Below are positions 52,685 to 64,000 of a stretch of DNA of 64,000 bases, one piece after another. Each line of letters begins with the position of its first letter. Position 1 is the stretch's first letter. Source of the stretch: Durusdinium trenchii. Taxonomy: Eukaryota; Sar; Dinophyceae; Suessiales; Symbiodiniaceae. A program made the translations under genes and the position numbers. The notes under the pieces were generated by a model. That model did not search any database. It was given only the letters and a program-made list of their open reading frames with translations, and was not told where the DNA came from. Where the stretch lies: contig CAXAMN010026706.1 of assembly GCA_963970005.1 (NCBI GenBank), positions 25,193 through 89,192 of the forward strand, in the 5' to 3' direction.

Positions 52685-54160
52685 ATCTTCAGCCTCTTGC
52701 AACTGCCACACGACGATCTATTGCTTTGTGGTGGCTCCAACAGCCGCGTGGCCGGGCTCCAGCTCAGCTCGGGCCAACTTCGCCGCCCGGCGCGATCTCG
52801 CGACCTCTGCGGGTGGAGCCAGCGAGAGCGGTGAGGAGAACGGGGTTGAGAGCGTTCCCTTTCCTCCTTTCCTTTGACCAGGAGTCTTTTTCTTCTTTTT
52901 TGTGCAGCAAGGGGTTCTATAAGTTCTATATTCTAACTCCCAACTATTTTAGTTCAGTCAATCGTTGGTGTTGCATTCCTGTCACACCGTCTACCCACTG
53001 AGAATCGTGTTGGAACCATCATGTCGTCCGCTGGGGGGTTGGCACTTGTTGCCCTGGTGGCCACTTATGCAAGCCGATCCTGAATGCTACTCACGCTTGC
53101 ATCCTCTTTTTCGAGGGGCCCAGGTCAAGGATTGAGAGCTGAAGAAAATCTCTGGTGCTACTGGAGATTTTCACAAGTTTTAGCACCAGGTGGGATCTCA
53201 AAGTGCCCCATGGTGAGATTGGTGAGTACAACAACTGTGGAGGCTGATTGTTTTGAGTGGCGCAGTTCTGTGATCAACCTGGAGCCGTTCTCCAGCGCTT
53301 CCAGAGCTCGGAAGTCGGAGGTCCGACAACCTGGCCGTCCGTTTTTTTCAGCCGGAGTTCTTCACGTTGGGTGAGTTTGCGGTGCAAACAAGTCCCTTCC
53401 TGGGAAGAGAACAGGCTTCACGGAGCAGCCACCCTGCTGGGTGATCTACGTTGAGGTGAAAGGTACTCGGGACGAGGAGTGCCGAGGTGGCGGATGTTCC
53501 ACTTCTTTGGTTATTTTTGTCTGAGATGCTCATCGAGAGGTTTCTCCCTTGTATATAAAGCTGAGGTTTCTCGGTGGACTTGCCGGACGTCGGGGAGATC
53601 TGGAGCATGGCCTATGACCCGAGCTCCAGGCAGGCTAGCGGACCCCAGCATTGCGGAGAGGTGGCCATTTTTGGGTTGACTGCTTTGTTACTTTTTTTCG
53701 AGGGGGTCCGGGTCGTTTGAGGAGTTGTTTGATTTCAGATACACACATTTCGCGAGTCCTTTTGCGAGTGCATGTGTCCGTTTCCGATCGTTGTGATAGC
53801 TAAACGCTCACAAGTCCAATGGCAACAAGATCACATGTATCTGTTACAGATCTATGGCTTTACCTGCTACTCGGTGTCTGCCCATGTTTTTCTACTCGTC
53901 ACCCGGATCGGTGCACTGGACACCCTTGTGTGAGCCTCTGAGCTGGAAACCCTTTCTTCTGCTTGGGGCAGATGAAGTCTTATTCCAACACCGTTGGGTT
54001 TGGAGGTTGCCTTAGTTAGCGGCCGCGCATCTCCAGGATGCCCAGAGGGAGGATGCCGCTGGACGAACGCCGTCCCCAGCGTCCCCAGCGTCCCCGTCAC
54101 CAGGCTCCTCTTCTGCGGTGGAAACAAGGAGCTGGCCCGAGCCCTGGCCTGGTTCCTTGC
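52685..54160 (+). CDS. Probable WD40/beta-propeller-like gene fragment
   Basis: Exon-like pieces with propeller-blade character. 52685-52830: LPHDDLLLCGGSNSRVAGLQ then LSSGQLRR, ending at a GTGAGG donor. About 53415-53510: EQPPCWVIYVEVKGTRDEEC. 53566-53660: SVDLPDVGEIWSMAYDP then a GTGGCC donor. About 54050-54160: PVTRLLFCGGNKELARALAW, closing at GTAAGA. The recurrent LLLCGG/LLFCGG and GEIWSMAYDP patterns fit WD-type blades, but no full repeat with Trp-Asp is present and exon phases were not all joined. The gene may extend upstream and downstream (54236: IQFAVRWLGKTGAIVF). Confidence 0.45.
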
Positions 54161-55688
54161 GTAAGAAGGGATTACATGACATGCTGAGATCCCAAGCTTT
54201 GAAAGACAAAGAAGGGTTACCCTACAAGTCAACGAGTGATTCAATTCGCTGTCAGATGGCTTGGGAAGACAGGTGCGATTGTGTTCACCTTGCACAGAAT
54301 ACTTGAAGATCGCGGGGACGCATTGCCATTTTCACGCATGAATTCATTGTTCCCCAATACGCTGGAAGCCACGTTCACCTGGAACTGGAAGAGAACTCCA
54401 AGGCACGCAGAACTGGAAGCGAAAAAAGAGAACTGGTTCCGGCAGGTCATATTAAAAGTATCTCAAACTTCCAGAACTTTCAGTTGAGACAAACATCTCA
54501 AGGCAGTCGACAACAAACCTCTTCACCAAAGAATCTCTCGCTGAAAAACCTTGAACGTATTGCACTTCCCCCGTAGAGACCCGCTTCTGACTACAGTGGA
54601 GATCAGACAAGACAAGGCTGAAGATCCTTCCACGAGCTTTTTTATTGCTTCTGATTTTCATGCTAATGGAAATCCCAATCCGTTGGTCAGATTGGAACAT
54701 TGAAGCAACTCTATGCTCCTCTCAGAGTTGATCTTTGAGATATATTTCCACATCTTTTGCCCTGGCACCTCTAACACCGCCTCCCAATCACCAGGTCCCA
54801 AGCATTTTTCCAGCCTTTTGGAGGGCATTGGAATTCTAGTCATTCTAGTCCGCGTCTTCCAATCAGTGGTTGACCGTTTTTTGGTCGGTGAAGCGTCTGG
54901 TCATTCTGGTGTCCCTTGAGGTGGCGGCAGTGCAGCTGTGAGCAAAAGGAGTGCCCGTGGTGCTTGGTGGTGCTTGGTGGCTCCCAGGGGTCAACTTCCT
55001 TTGTATGAAGATCACAGCCTGGAGCTACAGGCTTCGGTGAACACTCTTGAGTATGAGAAGAGAGGAACGCGGAGAAGTCAACACCTGACTGACTTGAAGC
55101 CTGATTGACATGGATGGTTGTGTTTGATCCTTGAATTCAGCTTGGATCAGTTGCTTGGCTTAAGATCAGGATTGTCAAAAAGTCCCGAACAGACAGGCAC
55201 CCAACCCACCCCTAGAAAGGCAGAGTTTAGTTTTTCTGTGAAGCTGAGACGCCCACAGCAGGAGTGCTGTAGAATCTGTAGAACTTTGCCCCAACAGCAG
55301 GGTATGGCTTAAGATTTGCAGGCGCCCGTTGATTGGCTACAGGTACCCTCGACTCAAGCATGGCGGATTCGATCGGGTTTTCGATTCAAGTCTTGGATCC
55401 TGGATTGTTCACACACCATGTTGGCACTACCATCTTGGCTCATTGTTAGCTTAAAGATGTCTTATGTGCAGGATTTCTTCACCCAGGCCAATTGTGTAGG
55501 CTATTGAAGTTTGAGTTGCAACAACTTCCAATGCACAATTTGCATGACTCTGGTGAATCATCGTGGACCTTTGCTTGAAGCAGAGTGATGGCACTACAAG
55601 CAGGCTTATAAAAACCTGTGCTCCGCACCCACTTGAGTTTGGGCGACTCCACTTGAGTTCTTGTTGCACCGCTGTTGTTCCACCTGGC
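54161..55688. other. No firmly supported gene
   Basis: A possible small exon at 54236-54310 continues the preceding gene. The rest has short ORFs only and a tandem TGGTGCTTGG pair near 54958-54980. Confidence 0.3.
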
Positions 55689-57722
55689 ATGGCGGGACGC
55701 CTTGGCAGCCTTGTTCTGCTTGGAGCGGCGACCTGGGCGACCTGGGCCTTCTGTCCCCCTCTGGGTCGACGACCGCCGTTGTCGTCGCGTCCGTCGCGTC
55801 CCAGCCGGGTCCCGCGGGCGGATCGGCTGTTCGACTCGGAGACCGGGGTGTTCAAGGCGGAAACGAATATCAAGGCGCGCGCGAAGGGGTGGGGGTGGGG
55901 AAGGGGGCCAGTGGTACTGAGGACCATGCTCAACGTTGGAGGTACTAGGATGTAGTATCTTAGTCTAGGACCGAGGATGAAGGGAGGGTTGGGAGGAGGG
56001 TTTCCAGGCACGAATGATCCGGAGAGGTAGCGCTTCTTGGGTCTTCAGGTCTTCAACCTGCATATATAGGTCGTTTAAAAAGTCCATAGGCATTGTCAAA
56101 GACCTTCCGAACTTCATCAAGGTGAGGCGGCACCTCTCTCGTGGGACAGTCTCGAGCCGGTGACCCCTCTGCTGGTCTTCGGAAACATGGTCCAAAACTC
56201 CAAAACCATGGGGTCACGGGGTCTTTCCTTTCTCAAGGTCCATGGGGATCGTGGGATTGGGGTGGTTTCGAACCTCGAACCTCCTCGAACCTCCTCGAAC
56301 CGGACATACCGGACCCTCCAGGTGCGCTTGGCCGCGGACATCAACGCGCCGACGCTGGCGGGTGCCGAGAGCAAGAAGCTGAAGAGTGGCGAGTGGGTCT
56401 CGGTGATCAAAGCGGGGGAGTTCTTTCAGGCCTCAGAGCTCAAGCAGAAGGCCGAAGTGCCTGGGGCTCGGGTGGGAGGCCTTCTCTTGCCACGGGTGAA
56501 AAGGGAGGAGGGAAGTAAGTTAGATCTTTTTTCGAGGGACGGGGTGCTGAAGGAAGGGCTCAGAGAGGCTTGAGAGGGTCCTTGGTTTGATGTGCAAGGG
56601 TTGTAAGTGGAGAAAGCAACATGGCTTCACTCGCTTCACTCACCAAAGAGGTCATCAAGGATGGTCTTCATGATAGGCTTTCGTCGGCTCATGTGGCAGT
56701 CAAAAGCTGGAGCCCTAAATCCTCTTAGGTTGACTTCCATGGTAATGGTAGGCTATTCACTCCTCGAATACTGTTAATTTCTGTGGTCAACCAAAACCGC
56801 ATGGGGTCGAAGCTTTGATCAGATTCGGACGCAGGGTCGAACTGTTCTGCACATGACACAGATCAAGTAGAGGCTTTCTACATTTCGATTTGGTTAGCCT
56901 CTGGTACTTCAAAGAGTCCAACAACCAACTTCTACTTGCTCTGGGCGCACTTCCTTCTCAAACAACCTGGCCAAAGTAAAGGCCATCCCAAACAACTTTG
57001 GTGGGTCGGTTCCCATCCCTTCAGATCATGACCTGCTTCGCGAAACATATCGAAACATGGCTTCAGGATGGGCAGACCTATCTGAAGTTGGCCGACCAAG
57101 ACGGCTGGGTCTTTGGCAAGGGCATCGCAGGCGAATGGCGGGGAAAGGACATTGTGGTGCCAGTCGCGGAGGCGGATGTGATCAATGCCAAGGCCAAAAT
57201 CGTGGCGAACACCATGGAGCGGCACCTGGGTGTGTTTGGTTTGTGCATCATTTGATGTACTGTATGTGGTTTTGGAATGTTTTGGATATGGTTGTTGTGA
57301 CGGGCAATCGGCTCAGGGGAGGGACACGAAGAGAATGGAGTTGCCCCAGATGAGATGGCGACGTGGTTGTGACACCTTGACTGCCAAGGCAACTGATCCG
57401 AGATGATTCCGACAAGTTCGCCCTGTATGTGACCCGATCTGGAGTTGAGGACTTTTGAGTTCTTGTGAGAGCGACCAACAGCTCAAGGCACAAAATACTT
57501 CTGTTCTTCTCAGCAAGTCATCCTCCAGTTGGAAGAACACGTCGCATTCCCGAACTACGACCGCCAGTGCTAAAATGCAAAATCTATAGTTATACTTAGG
57601 ATTACTGAATCTTTTCAAACAACTCTTCAAAGCGTCGGTGATTCGCATGACCTGCCAGGTGATTGGTGCAGCCCTCCTCCTGGTGGCGGTGGAACGGATC
57701 TGGGAGGAGCTGAACCAGTGAG
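55689..57722 (+). CDS. Leader-bearing protein with possible SH3b-like repeats
   Basis: Exon 1 55689-55874 starts at ATG with a signal peptide (MAGRLGSLVLLGAATWATWA) then an Arg/Ser/Pro-rich segment (GRRPPLSSRPSRPSRVPRA) typical of dinoflagellate plastid or secretory leaders. It ends TGVFKAETNIK at a GC donor. Exon 2 56322-56514: VRLAADINAPTLAGAESKKL then SGEWVSVIKAGEFFQASEL, ending at AA|GTAAGT. Exon 3 about 57029-57232: WLQDGQTYLKLADQDGWVFG then GEWRGKDIVVPVAEADVINA. The possible last exon 57656-57722 (VIGAALLLVAVERIWEELNQ, TGA) could be a C-terminal anchor. Two halves share the pattern 'D/SGxxYLxLxDxxGWVF' seen in SH3b-type repeats. Phases between exons 2, 3 and 4 are not resolved; function unknown. 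Confidence 0.5.
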
Positions 57723-58585
57723 CGATTCATGTGTAGAACTGAGCCATCAGAGCGTAGAACTCTTGTGTCACAAGAAACCTGGAGGTGCTTCTAGTTTGAG
57801 GAAAAGGCGGGCAACATCTGCAGATGTACTTCGTTAGTGGGTATGTATTGCTTTGCAACAGGGCAGCGATGTGCGATTGCAGGCATTAGCGGTACCGAAC
57901 CAAAGCACACAATGGTGCAAGCTCTGATGATAAGCTCAATGACCGCCAAGTGAAAAAATGCCCAAACAAGAAAGAGGCGGCACAGCGGCACCCCGAAATT
58001 CTATGCAGTCCCTATCATTATATAATTAGACACAGAGATCAGGTGCATTTCACATACGCATGCCATTTTCTCTCCATTTAACACACGCATGCGTTCTTCC
58101 TCAAACTGTAACGTTACCGAAAAACTCTTGCCTAAGACACATCTGACATTTATAGCATCATATTGCTTCGTGTGCTGCACGATGTCATTCCTTTTCTTTG
58201 CAATCGTTGCCTTTGCAGCAGAGGTGGGGTTTCAGAAGCAGGGAGCAGAGTAGTAGGCTTGAACGCTTAAGCTCATTCACTATGGTGAAAGAACACTGAT
58301 GGAAGAATTTCGGCGTGTCCGAGTCTGGTGTTTCTTCTTTGGCTGAACATGTTTTCAGCGCTTGATCATCAAGGCTATCCCAGCAGCAAGCAAGAAGCTA
58401 TTTGGACATTTTATGCATTGCATCCGCTTGTTGCGGAGCCACATCGAGGACTCTAGGATGAGCACGAGCTTCACAGTAAGAGTCCAAAACTGTTCATTCT
58501 GGGTGGTGCACCAGTTAGTCAAACAAATGGACAATGACAAGGCAAACAGAGACCCAATGTTTTCGCCCTGTTTACATTCATTGTT
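57723..58585. other. No supported gene
   Basis: AT-rich flank 3' of the preceding gene; only short ORFs without signatures. Confidence 0.4.
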
Positions 58586-59023
58586 TTGGAGACGGTTCTG
58601 GATTTATCTCCCAGAGGTCAAACAAGTGGTCTCAAATCCAGAGACCTAGGAAAAAATGCCGCTCACAGCTCCCGTGCCCTGTGCGCAGACCTGTCGCAGG
58701 TCTGCGCAGCTGTAGAGGCCAGCTGTAGAGCTGATCGATGCAACGAGCGAGCGTCCAGGGGGACCAACTCAGTGGGCAAACGCTTGTGTCTCGTTTTGAA
58801 CTCCTCATGCTGTAGTGAAACGGTGGTGAGGCCTTTCATAGTGAGACCCCGGTACCATCCAGTAACTCTGAAGAGGTTTCAGGTTCATGCACCAAGGCTG
58901 GATGGGCTTCACCAAGGGGATTCTGAGCACCCGGGCCTTTCACGTCGCCGCGTGTTGTCTCGGACCAGGCCTTCTCGGACACCAGACCGGATGAAACGCA
59001 GCTTGGCGAGTGACGGCGAGTGA
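58586..59023 (+). CDS. Possible exons, unidentified
   Basis: One frame stays open for 145 codons. The better parts are LCADLSQVCAAVEASC and FQVHAPRLDGLHQGDSEHPG, followed by an Arg/Ser-rich end (RRRVLSRTRPSRTPDRMK). It contains the hairpin at 58683-58707. Borders and family unknown. Confidence 0.3.
   Translation: METVLDLSPRGQTSGLKSRDLGKNAAHSSRALCADLSQVCAAVEASCRADRCNERASRGTNSVGKRLCLVLNSSCCSETVVRPFIVRPRYHPVTLKRFQVHAPRLDGLHQGDSEHPGLSRRRVLSRTRPSRTPDRMKRSLASDGE
58683..58707. repeat. Perfect hairpin, 11-bp stem, 3-nt loop
   Basis: GCGCAGACCTG, TCG, CAGGTCTGCGC. Within a possible exon. Confidence 0.85.
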
Positions 59024-59118
59024 CGCCGCGAGACGCCGCATGCGATGCGAGACGTGGGGTGCCTGTCACACGAATCGTGATCGTCGTGCGTATGGAGAAG
59101 ACTGCCAGGTGAGGGAGA

Positions 59119-59140
59119 CAGGCTCTCTCTCTCTCTCTCG
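59119..59140. repeat. (CT)n microsatellite
   Basis: GGCTCTCTCTCTCTCTCTCGA; one of several short CT/GA runs in the window. Confidence 0.9.
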
Positions 59141-59366
59141 AGCCAGGTTCCGTTTGAAGCAGGGTTTTCCGAGCCACGACCAACAGCTGCCGGGCTGGGG
59201 GCAGTGATGTCTCCATGAAAATGTCCAACTCGCACCAAGCTATCTTTTTTTTGAAGTTCACCAGAAAGAATCAAACCCCACAACTTCGTGTTTCCTCGGG
59301 TGTTTCAGCGTGAAGGATTATCAGCAGCTCACCTGTTAGCCCGCCCACTGGCTGAGGAAGCTACGG

Positions 59367-59765
59367 ATGATTCGCATCCAGCTGAACAGCTTGAGGAAGG
59401 AGTTAAGCTCACTGGAACCCGATGCTCAAGAGGTCGATGAGACGACGGCCGACGTCACGGCGGCCGAGGCTCGGCTGCGGCCCTGGGCCATCCTGGGCCC
59501 TACGGGACGGTGCCGATACGAGACGAGACTGGAAGGGCCGACCCAAATAGAAACAGGTTCCCATGACTCCATGACGAGGAGACTGGTTTGGAGGGTATTT
59601 AGCATTGCCTTTTAGTCCTTACTTACTTTCTACTTCCTGTATGACTTTTGGGGGAGAACGGCAGCTAGCGGAGAACTTGCCTGCAGTGGCTTGTGAGGCG
59701 TCTTCGGATGAGGCCTCACTCCTGCAATCTGACATAGAAGTTCAGAGGCCACCCCGGCCGGCGGA
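59367..59765 (+). CDS. Probable exons of an unidentified gene
   Basis: The ATG at 59367 begins MIRIQLNSLRKELSSLEPDA then QEVDETTADVTAAEARLRPW, acidic and coiled-coil-like, followed by AILGPTGR. A second stretch at about 59650-59755 reads GERQLAENLPAVACEASSDE then ASLLQSDIEV. Composition is strongly protein-like. The join between them and the family are unknown. Confidence 0.45.
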
Positions 59766-60370
59766 AATGGGTGGGTCTCACAGGTCATGCTCCCATGCCC
59801 ATCCACTTTGCTTGGACTTGTTGGTTGACTGGATCCCAAAGTTAGTGAATGGTAGAGCCAAGGCCATTTTCTCCATGTGCTTGCAAGAGCCACTTTACTT
59901 TGTATGTTGTGCAAGCTTGCATACATTCGGCCAGAGGGCAAATAGCTAGGGAGGGTGGAGCCACCAGCAACTAGCATTAGGCTCAAGACTGAAGACATCA
60001 ACAAGCTTTTTCAGAGGTGTGGTCTGGCAACAATCGATGCTTCTTGATGGGAAGCAGGTTCTTCACACTGGCCATTCGGTCCAACAAAACCTGGGACCAC
60101 ACTTTTCAGAAAGGCCAAAGACAGGAATTCAGAATGATTTGGGGTGGTTGACCTGCCCTTAGGCCAGCTATTCTTTACAGGGTTTTGGAGCAGGAGACGG
60201 AGCCTGCTTTGGACTTGCTAGGTGTAATCAAGCTCACGCCCAAGGGAAACACCTGCATACAGTCATGCATCTGTAAACCGCCTTGAGATGCGCATTTTGC
60301 AGATGCCTGGCACCTCGCAGATGTATTACTTTTATTTGCGCTGCCAAGTTTCATCGTTCCTTTGTGATCT
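59766..60370. other. No supported gene
   Basis: Intron-like; no coding signal or repeats noticed. Confidence 0.35.
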
Positions 60371-60375
60371 TTGAA

Positions 60376-60495
60376 GCTCCAGCCACTCCAGCCGCTTGTT
60401 TCCAGGCCCGTCGACCCCGAACTGCTGATGGAGGCAAATCGACTGGTGACCACACGGGCGGGCTGCGAGAAGGGACCGAAAGCCAGGGGGGTCTT
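60376..60495 (+). CDS. Possible exon, unidentified
   Basis: Frame reading KLQPLQPLVSRPVDPELLME then ANRLVTTRAGCEKGPKARGV; helical and charged. Overlaps another open frame (60283-60684) with poorer composition. Borders unknown. Confidence 0.35.
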
Positions 60496-60899
60496 TTGTT
60501 TCTGGACGATATGGAGATCTTCTCCGCAATGAGTCAAGCCCAGCGATGCCCACCTGGCTGGCGGGGCACTACTAAGGTCTGCATGCACAAGGTGGATTGT
60601 TTGGCAGACTTAAAGCCTCGAAAAGCTTGTCGATCGTGGCGCAGAACTCAAACCCTTATGCTTCGCAAGCTTGTAAGTCACTAGGAACCTACTGAACTTC
60701 GGGCAGGCAAACCTAGATGTTGCTTCGAGGGATACATCACATTGTATACCACCACAAGGAACACTTGCCGTTGCCGGGACAATTCATGAATTCAATCCTA
60801 CCAGGTGTGTTTCCCTCATATTGCCGGCTGTGGGGTCAAGCTGCGTTGGTCCTCTACTTACAGCGGGTCAGTCTATGACTGGTTCATAGACTCAGTGGC

Positions 60900-61068
60900 C
60901 AACCAGGGACCCAGTGCCATGACCTGCCATGGCGACCAATGCGACCAGGTGACCAATGCGACCAGCAGCCAAAGCTATTGGCAGCTGCTAGGGCAAGAGA
61001 TGGCACAGGAAGGCCACGTGGGCAGGGATGGCCAGGAAGGTGGAGACGACTTCGGGGTTGGCTCTTGA
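60900..61068 (+). CDS. Possible terminal exon, unidentified
   Basis: Reads GDQCDQVTNATSSQSYWQLL then GQEMAQEGHVGRDGQEGGDD and a stop at 61066. A local GACCAATGCGACCAGGTGAC duplication contributes to it. Confidence 0.3.
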
Positions 61069-61524
61069 GGGACGTGACCTCCTGTACTATACTACTTGTG
61101 ATAGGGTTTGGTAGTGCAAAAAGTTTTGAGCCGATGCAAGATTGTTTTCATTTGCGCTCTCTTCTTAAAGGCGGGACACCAGAGAAAGCACATCAATTTA
61201 CTCTTAAAGCCAACCTTTTGAACCTTTTGACTAGTGCCCAGCACCAAATGCTTGCTGAAGAGACTTGTCTTCTCTTGTAGATTCAGGAGGTCATGTCATG
61301 TCCTTTGGGTGTGCCAGGCGCTTTCCACTACCTGGCCACGCGCGCTGGCTTCTGGACTGGATCTTGTTTGAATGTGGGACAGAGTTTGTTGGTGGAAGAT
61401 TGAACAATCTGGATTTACAACACATTTTGCATCACTTTTCTTTATGCAGAACCACCTGTATTTGTGTCAAATATCACGTCCTCTCAGGCTGCACGAAGTC
61501 TTCCTTCCACGGAGGCTATACTAT

Positions 61525-61560
61525 ATAAATACAAATGTATATATATATATATAAATATGT
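61525..61560. repeat. (AT)n microsatellite
   Basis: ATATATATATATATATAAATATG. Confidence 0.9.
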
Positions 61561-61611
61561 ATTATATTTCACTTATCACTACCTTAGCCACCGAGCTTCT
61601 CCTGGTGGATT

Positions 61612-62039
61612 TTGGGTCTCCCACCTCTGGGGAAGCGGAGTTTCGATGCCAGGATCGGCGTGGCCAGCTCTTGTGTCCTCATGGGCGCGCCAAACGACCA
61701 TCGGGCACAGGGTGAAATGGGAGCCAAACGACCAACATCCGATCCTTGGGGCTCCGACAGTCCCATCGTTGCAGCTCCATCGACACCACAGCGGCGCGGA
61801 ACACGCATCGAAGCGAGCGCATCTGGACATCCGAAGGAGGAAGGCTTCGCGCATCTCGCGGCTTCCCTCTCTTGAGGTCCAGGTCTCATCCGTGGGGTCA
61901 CCCGTGGCGCGGCAGGTTTGCTGAACCTCCTGTGCTGTCCGAGATCCGGAGACCAAATTGTTGAGGAGACCTTCGACAGCGTGGCGGAGGCGGATGCCGC
62001 GGCATCCCCGCAGCATCCCCGCGGGTCTGCCGATGTTTG
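61612..62039 (+). CDS. Probable 3' exons of an unidentified gene
   Basis: Two coding-like stretches on +. 61612-61875: GKRSFDARIGVASSCVLMGA then RPTSDPWGSDSPIVAAPSTP and SGHPKEEGFAHLAASLS. About 61958-62039: QIVEETFDSVAEADAAASPQ then HPRGSADV and TGA. They are in different frames, consistent with an intron between. The last stretch is the more convincing. No family recognised. Confidence 0.4.
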
Positions 62040-63565
62040 ATCCGAAGGAATGTAGCTGGGAGAGTAGCTGGGGTGATTCATTCACTAGGAGGCAAGAGTC
62101 TTTGCTCTGTGTCGTGGATGTGTTTTGAGACTGGTAACAGGTATAGCAAATATGTGTTTTATGTTTGTCCGTGCAAACACACACACACACACACACCAAC
62201 CTTTATGCATTCAAGAACAAATGGCTTGATTTAATGGGTTAAATTGTCCAAGAGGTTTGCACATCTAGTTCTTTAGTTGCTCAGTTGTTTGGACTTGTGG
62301 ACTTTCCAACATCATCAGCTATTATATGCTATTCTGTTTGTTAGTATACGTATATAATTGTATGTTTTAGTTCAATCTAAATCTATGGACTATTTGGGCT
62401 TCCTGGGATTCGACATCTATTTTTGCTCGGCCCTTTATATTTTCTTCCATTTTTTGGACTTCTGGGATTAATTTCCAACCTCTTCAGTCTATCTGACTAT
62501 CCCATATTCATATTCTTTTGAACATTCTTTACATTTCTTTACTGTGATGCCTCTATTCAAGGTAAGCTTGCCTCTAACACAGGCTCAAAGGCAGGACGTC
62601 AATGGTTGTTCATCATGGCTTTCAGTAGAGCAGGAAAAACATCACATGGCATGATTGATCATCCACCTGTTGCTTTGTCCTCCTTTGCTCTTGAGAGGCT
62701 TGGGTCCCTATCCACAAGGCCGGATTGTTGGGGAACTGGATGGGATGGTGTTTCTGCCCAGTCAGGGGACCTGGATCTGAAAGAGATCGGGACAGGCCGA
62801 TCCATCGATCACTTCGACCCGAAAATCCATGATAAAGACCTACATGATCATACATGCTAGCGATAAGGATCTTGAAGCCTGATTGATGCGGAGCTTGAAA
62901 CCGCTCCGTGACGAGGAGCTTGGATGGTTTCGGAGGATATTTGGTGTGCCGATTGTGATGGAAGATCGAACTGTGTCATCCTTGATGGTGCATAATTACC
63001 CTGTACCTTCTCTTCACAGTTCCGGTTTGCCACTGTTTGCACCAAGGACCTTGGAAGTAGGTAGCTTCTGATTTAGTGCTATTATGATAGCTTGGGGACA
63101 GGTAGCGCCATTGGCAACTTTTGAAAGTGGAAGAGGACACTTGCAGCGGATGTTCTTGATTACAGTACACACTTTAGCATTTGACATCAGAACCTTAACT
63201 TGCAGGCGTTTACTTTTGTAGATATCTGCCAACAGCTTCGGCTCACTCAGTGCACGTCAAAAAGAAAGCACAGCACAGGCACACTGGGGGACGAGTCAAG
63301 AGAAGAGTCCCTCAACAACAGATCATAGTGTCATAGATCCAAGAGATCAACTACTGTAAATCCCACCACAGTCACCACAGAGTCTATTTTTAGATAGACC
63401 AATTCCATCCAATTCCTACCTCGCACTTCTGCGGAGGAATACAGGTTGACTTCGTGCATTTGTTCCACCGGGTGCACATCTGTCTTTTGTGGGTTTGATC
63501 CAAAAGATCATGACATGCAATTGAAGCACGTCCCATCTGGGTCGATCAAGTCGATATGTCAAACC
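62040..63565. other. No supported gene; AC microsatellite
   Basis: A (AC)n run lies at 62170-62194. The rest is AT-rich with pyrimidine-rich stretches (62260-62560) and short ORFs without signatures. Confidence 0.4.
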
Positions 63566-63769
63566 ATGTCAGCCCATCACTTTCTCATCCTTGCCGGCCT
63601 TGCCTTGTCAACGCTGCCCTGTTTGGTGCCGATGAAGCGTCCGCGCGACGTGGCGTCGCCCGCCGACGGGGCTCCGGCGGATGCGGACGCGCGGCGGCGG
63701 CAGCCGGCGGTGATTGCCTACCGCGTGGATTTGCTGCCGAAGTACGACGTGCCTGCGATCGTTTTGGTG
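63566..63769 (+). CDS. First exon of a signal-peptide-bearing protein
   Basis: The ATG at 63566 starts MSAHHFLILAGLALSTLPCL, a clear signal-peptide-like hydrophobic core, then KRPRDVASPADGAPADADAR and RRRQPAVIAYRVDLLPKYDV, ending near GTG|GTATGTG, a good donor. The GC content is much higher than in its flanks. The Ala/Asp/Arg-rich middle could be a transit region, with the mature protein beginning near VIAYRVDLLPKYDVP. The remaining exons lie beyond the window. Family not recognised. Confidence 0.5.
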
Positions 63770-64000
63770 GTATGTGTTGGTGGTACTAAAAGCAAAGCCA
63801 TTTTGGGGGCAGAGGCCAGTGGGAGCGGGCAGGTCTATATCCTGAGAGATCTCTTTCATATTCAAATAAATTGACATGTATGTATGTGTCTAAGGTTTCG
63901 ATCAGTATAGCGAAATAATTGCACCCAACACACAGCATTATGAGGCAATTACGAGGGCTGAAGGGGAGGCGAGCCCCGCCACTTTCTTGATCACACAACA
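63770..64000. other. Intron sequence of the preceding gene, runs off the window
   Basis: Follows the GTATGTG donor; contains a TATGTATGTATGTG-like run and no coding signal. Confidence 0.4.

Noticed and set aside
61579..62199. 206- and 165-codon minus-strand ORFs
   Set aside because: They begin in an AC microsatellite region and lie antisense to + strand exons with better composition.

Overview
The window looks like nuclear DNA of a dinoflagellate, most likely a Symbiodiniaceae/Suessiales alga. The recognisable genes are split into many short exons. In the one gene that could be modelled in full, every acceptor reads AG|G, and the donors are a mix of GT, GC and one GA. Several first exons begin with a hydrophobic leader followed by an Arg/Ser/Pro-rich stretch, as plastid- or secretory-targeted proteins of these algae do. 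Minisatellites are abundant, and a 7.9 kb Copia-type LTR retrotransposon carries extra domains. There are no bacterial operons, ribosome binding sites, CRISPR arrays, tRNAs or rRNAs. Nearly all exons I can support read on the + strand, which fits the unidirectional gene blocks of dinoflagellates; the retrotransposon lies antisense.

Layout. 1-174: 21-bp minisatellite. About 1.45-4.18 kb: 3' part of a FAD-dependent oxidoreductase gene of the sarcosine-oxidase/DAO type. 5.7-14.3 kb: scattered unidentified + strand exons and a small foldback element. 14.8-15.2 kb: 39-bp minisatellite interrupted by a 100-N gap. 16.58-17.08 kb: second 21-bp array. 20.07-20.44 kb: foldback plus a tandem pair of about 108 bp. 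20.54-28.45 kb: Copia retrotransposon on the minus strand, with identical 167-bp LTRs, a TCCAG target duplication and an initiator-Met-tRNA-like primer site. It has one in-frame stop, a cytosine-methyltransferase-like insert between protease and integrase, and a long tail with a Cys/His cluster and a membrane segment after RNase H. 29.6-34.2 kb: complete 11-exon flavin amine oxidase (LSD1/polyamine-oxidase type), whose intron 2 begins inside a third 21-bp array. 34.4-35.6 kb: gene with a plastid-type leader. 36-47 kb: repeats and short unidentified exons. 47.8-51.5 kb: a Dicer-type helicase ending in a dsRNA-binding/DUF283-like segment, without PAZ or RNase III. 52.7-54.2 kb: probable beta-propeller gene. 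55.7-57.7 kb: leader-bearing gene with possible SH3b-like repeats. 58.6-63.8 kb: further unidentified exons, the last being a first exon with a signal peptide.

The genes do not form an obvious pathway. The points most worth following are the extra domains of the retrotransposon, the stand-alone Dicer-like helicase, and the 21-bp repeat family. Each unit of that family carries splice-like AG|GT and AG|GC sites, and one array sits exactly at an exon-intron junction flanked by duplicated exon sequence.

Limits: exon edges come from reading frame and splice motifs only. Short exons without a recognisable family are listed with low confidence. No similarity search was possible.
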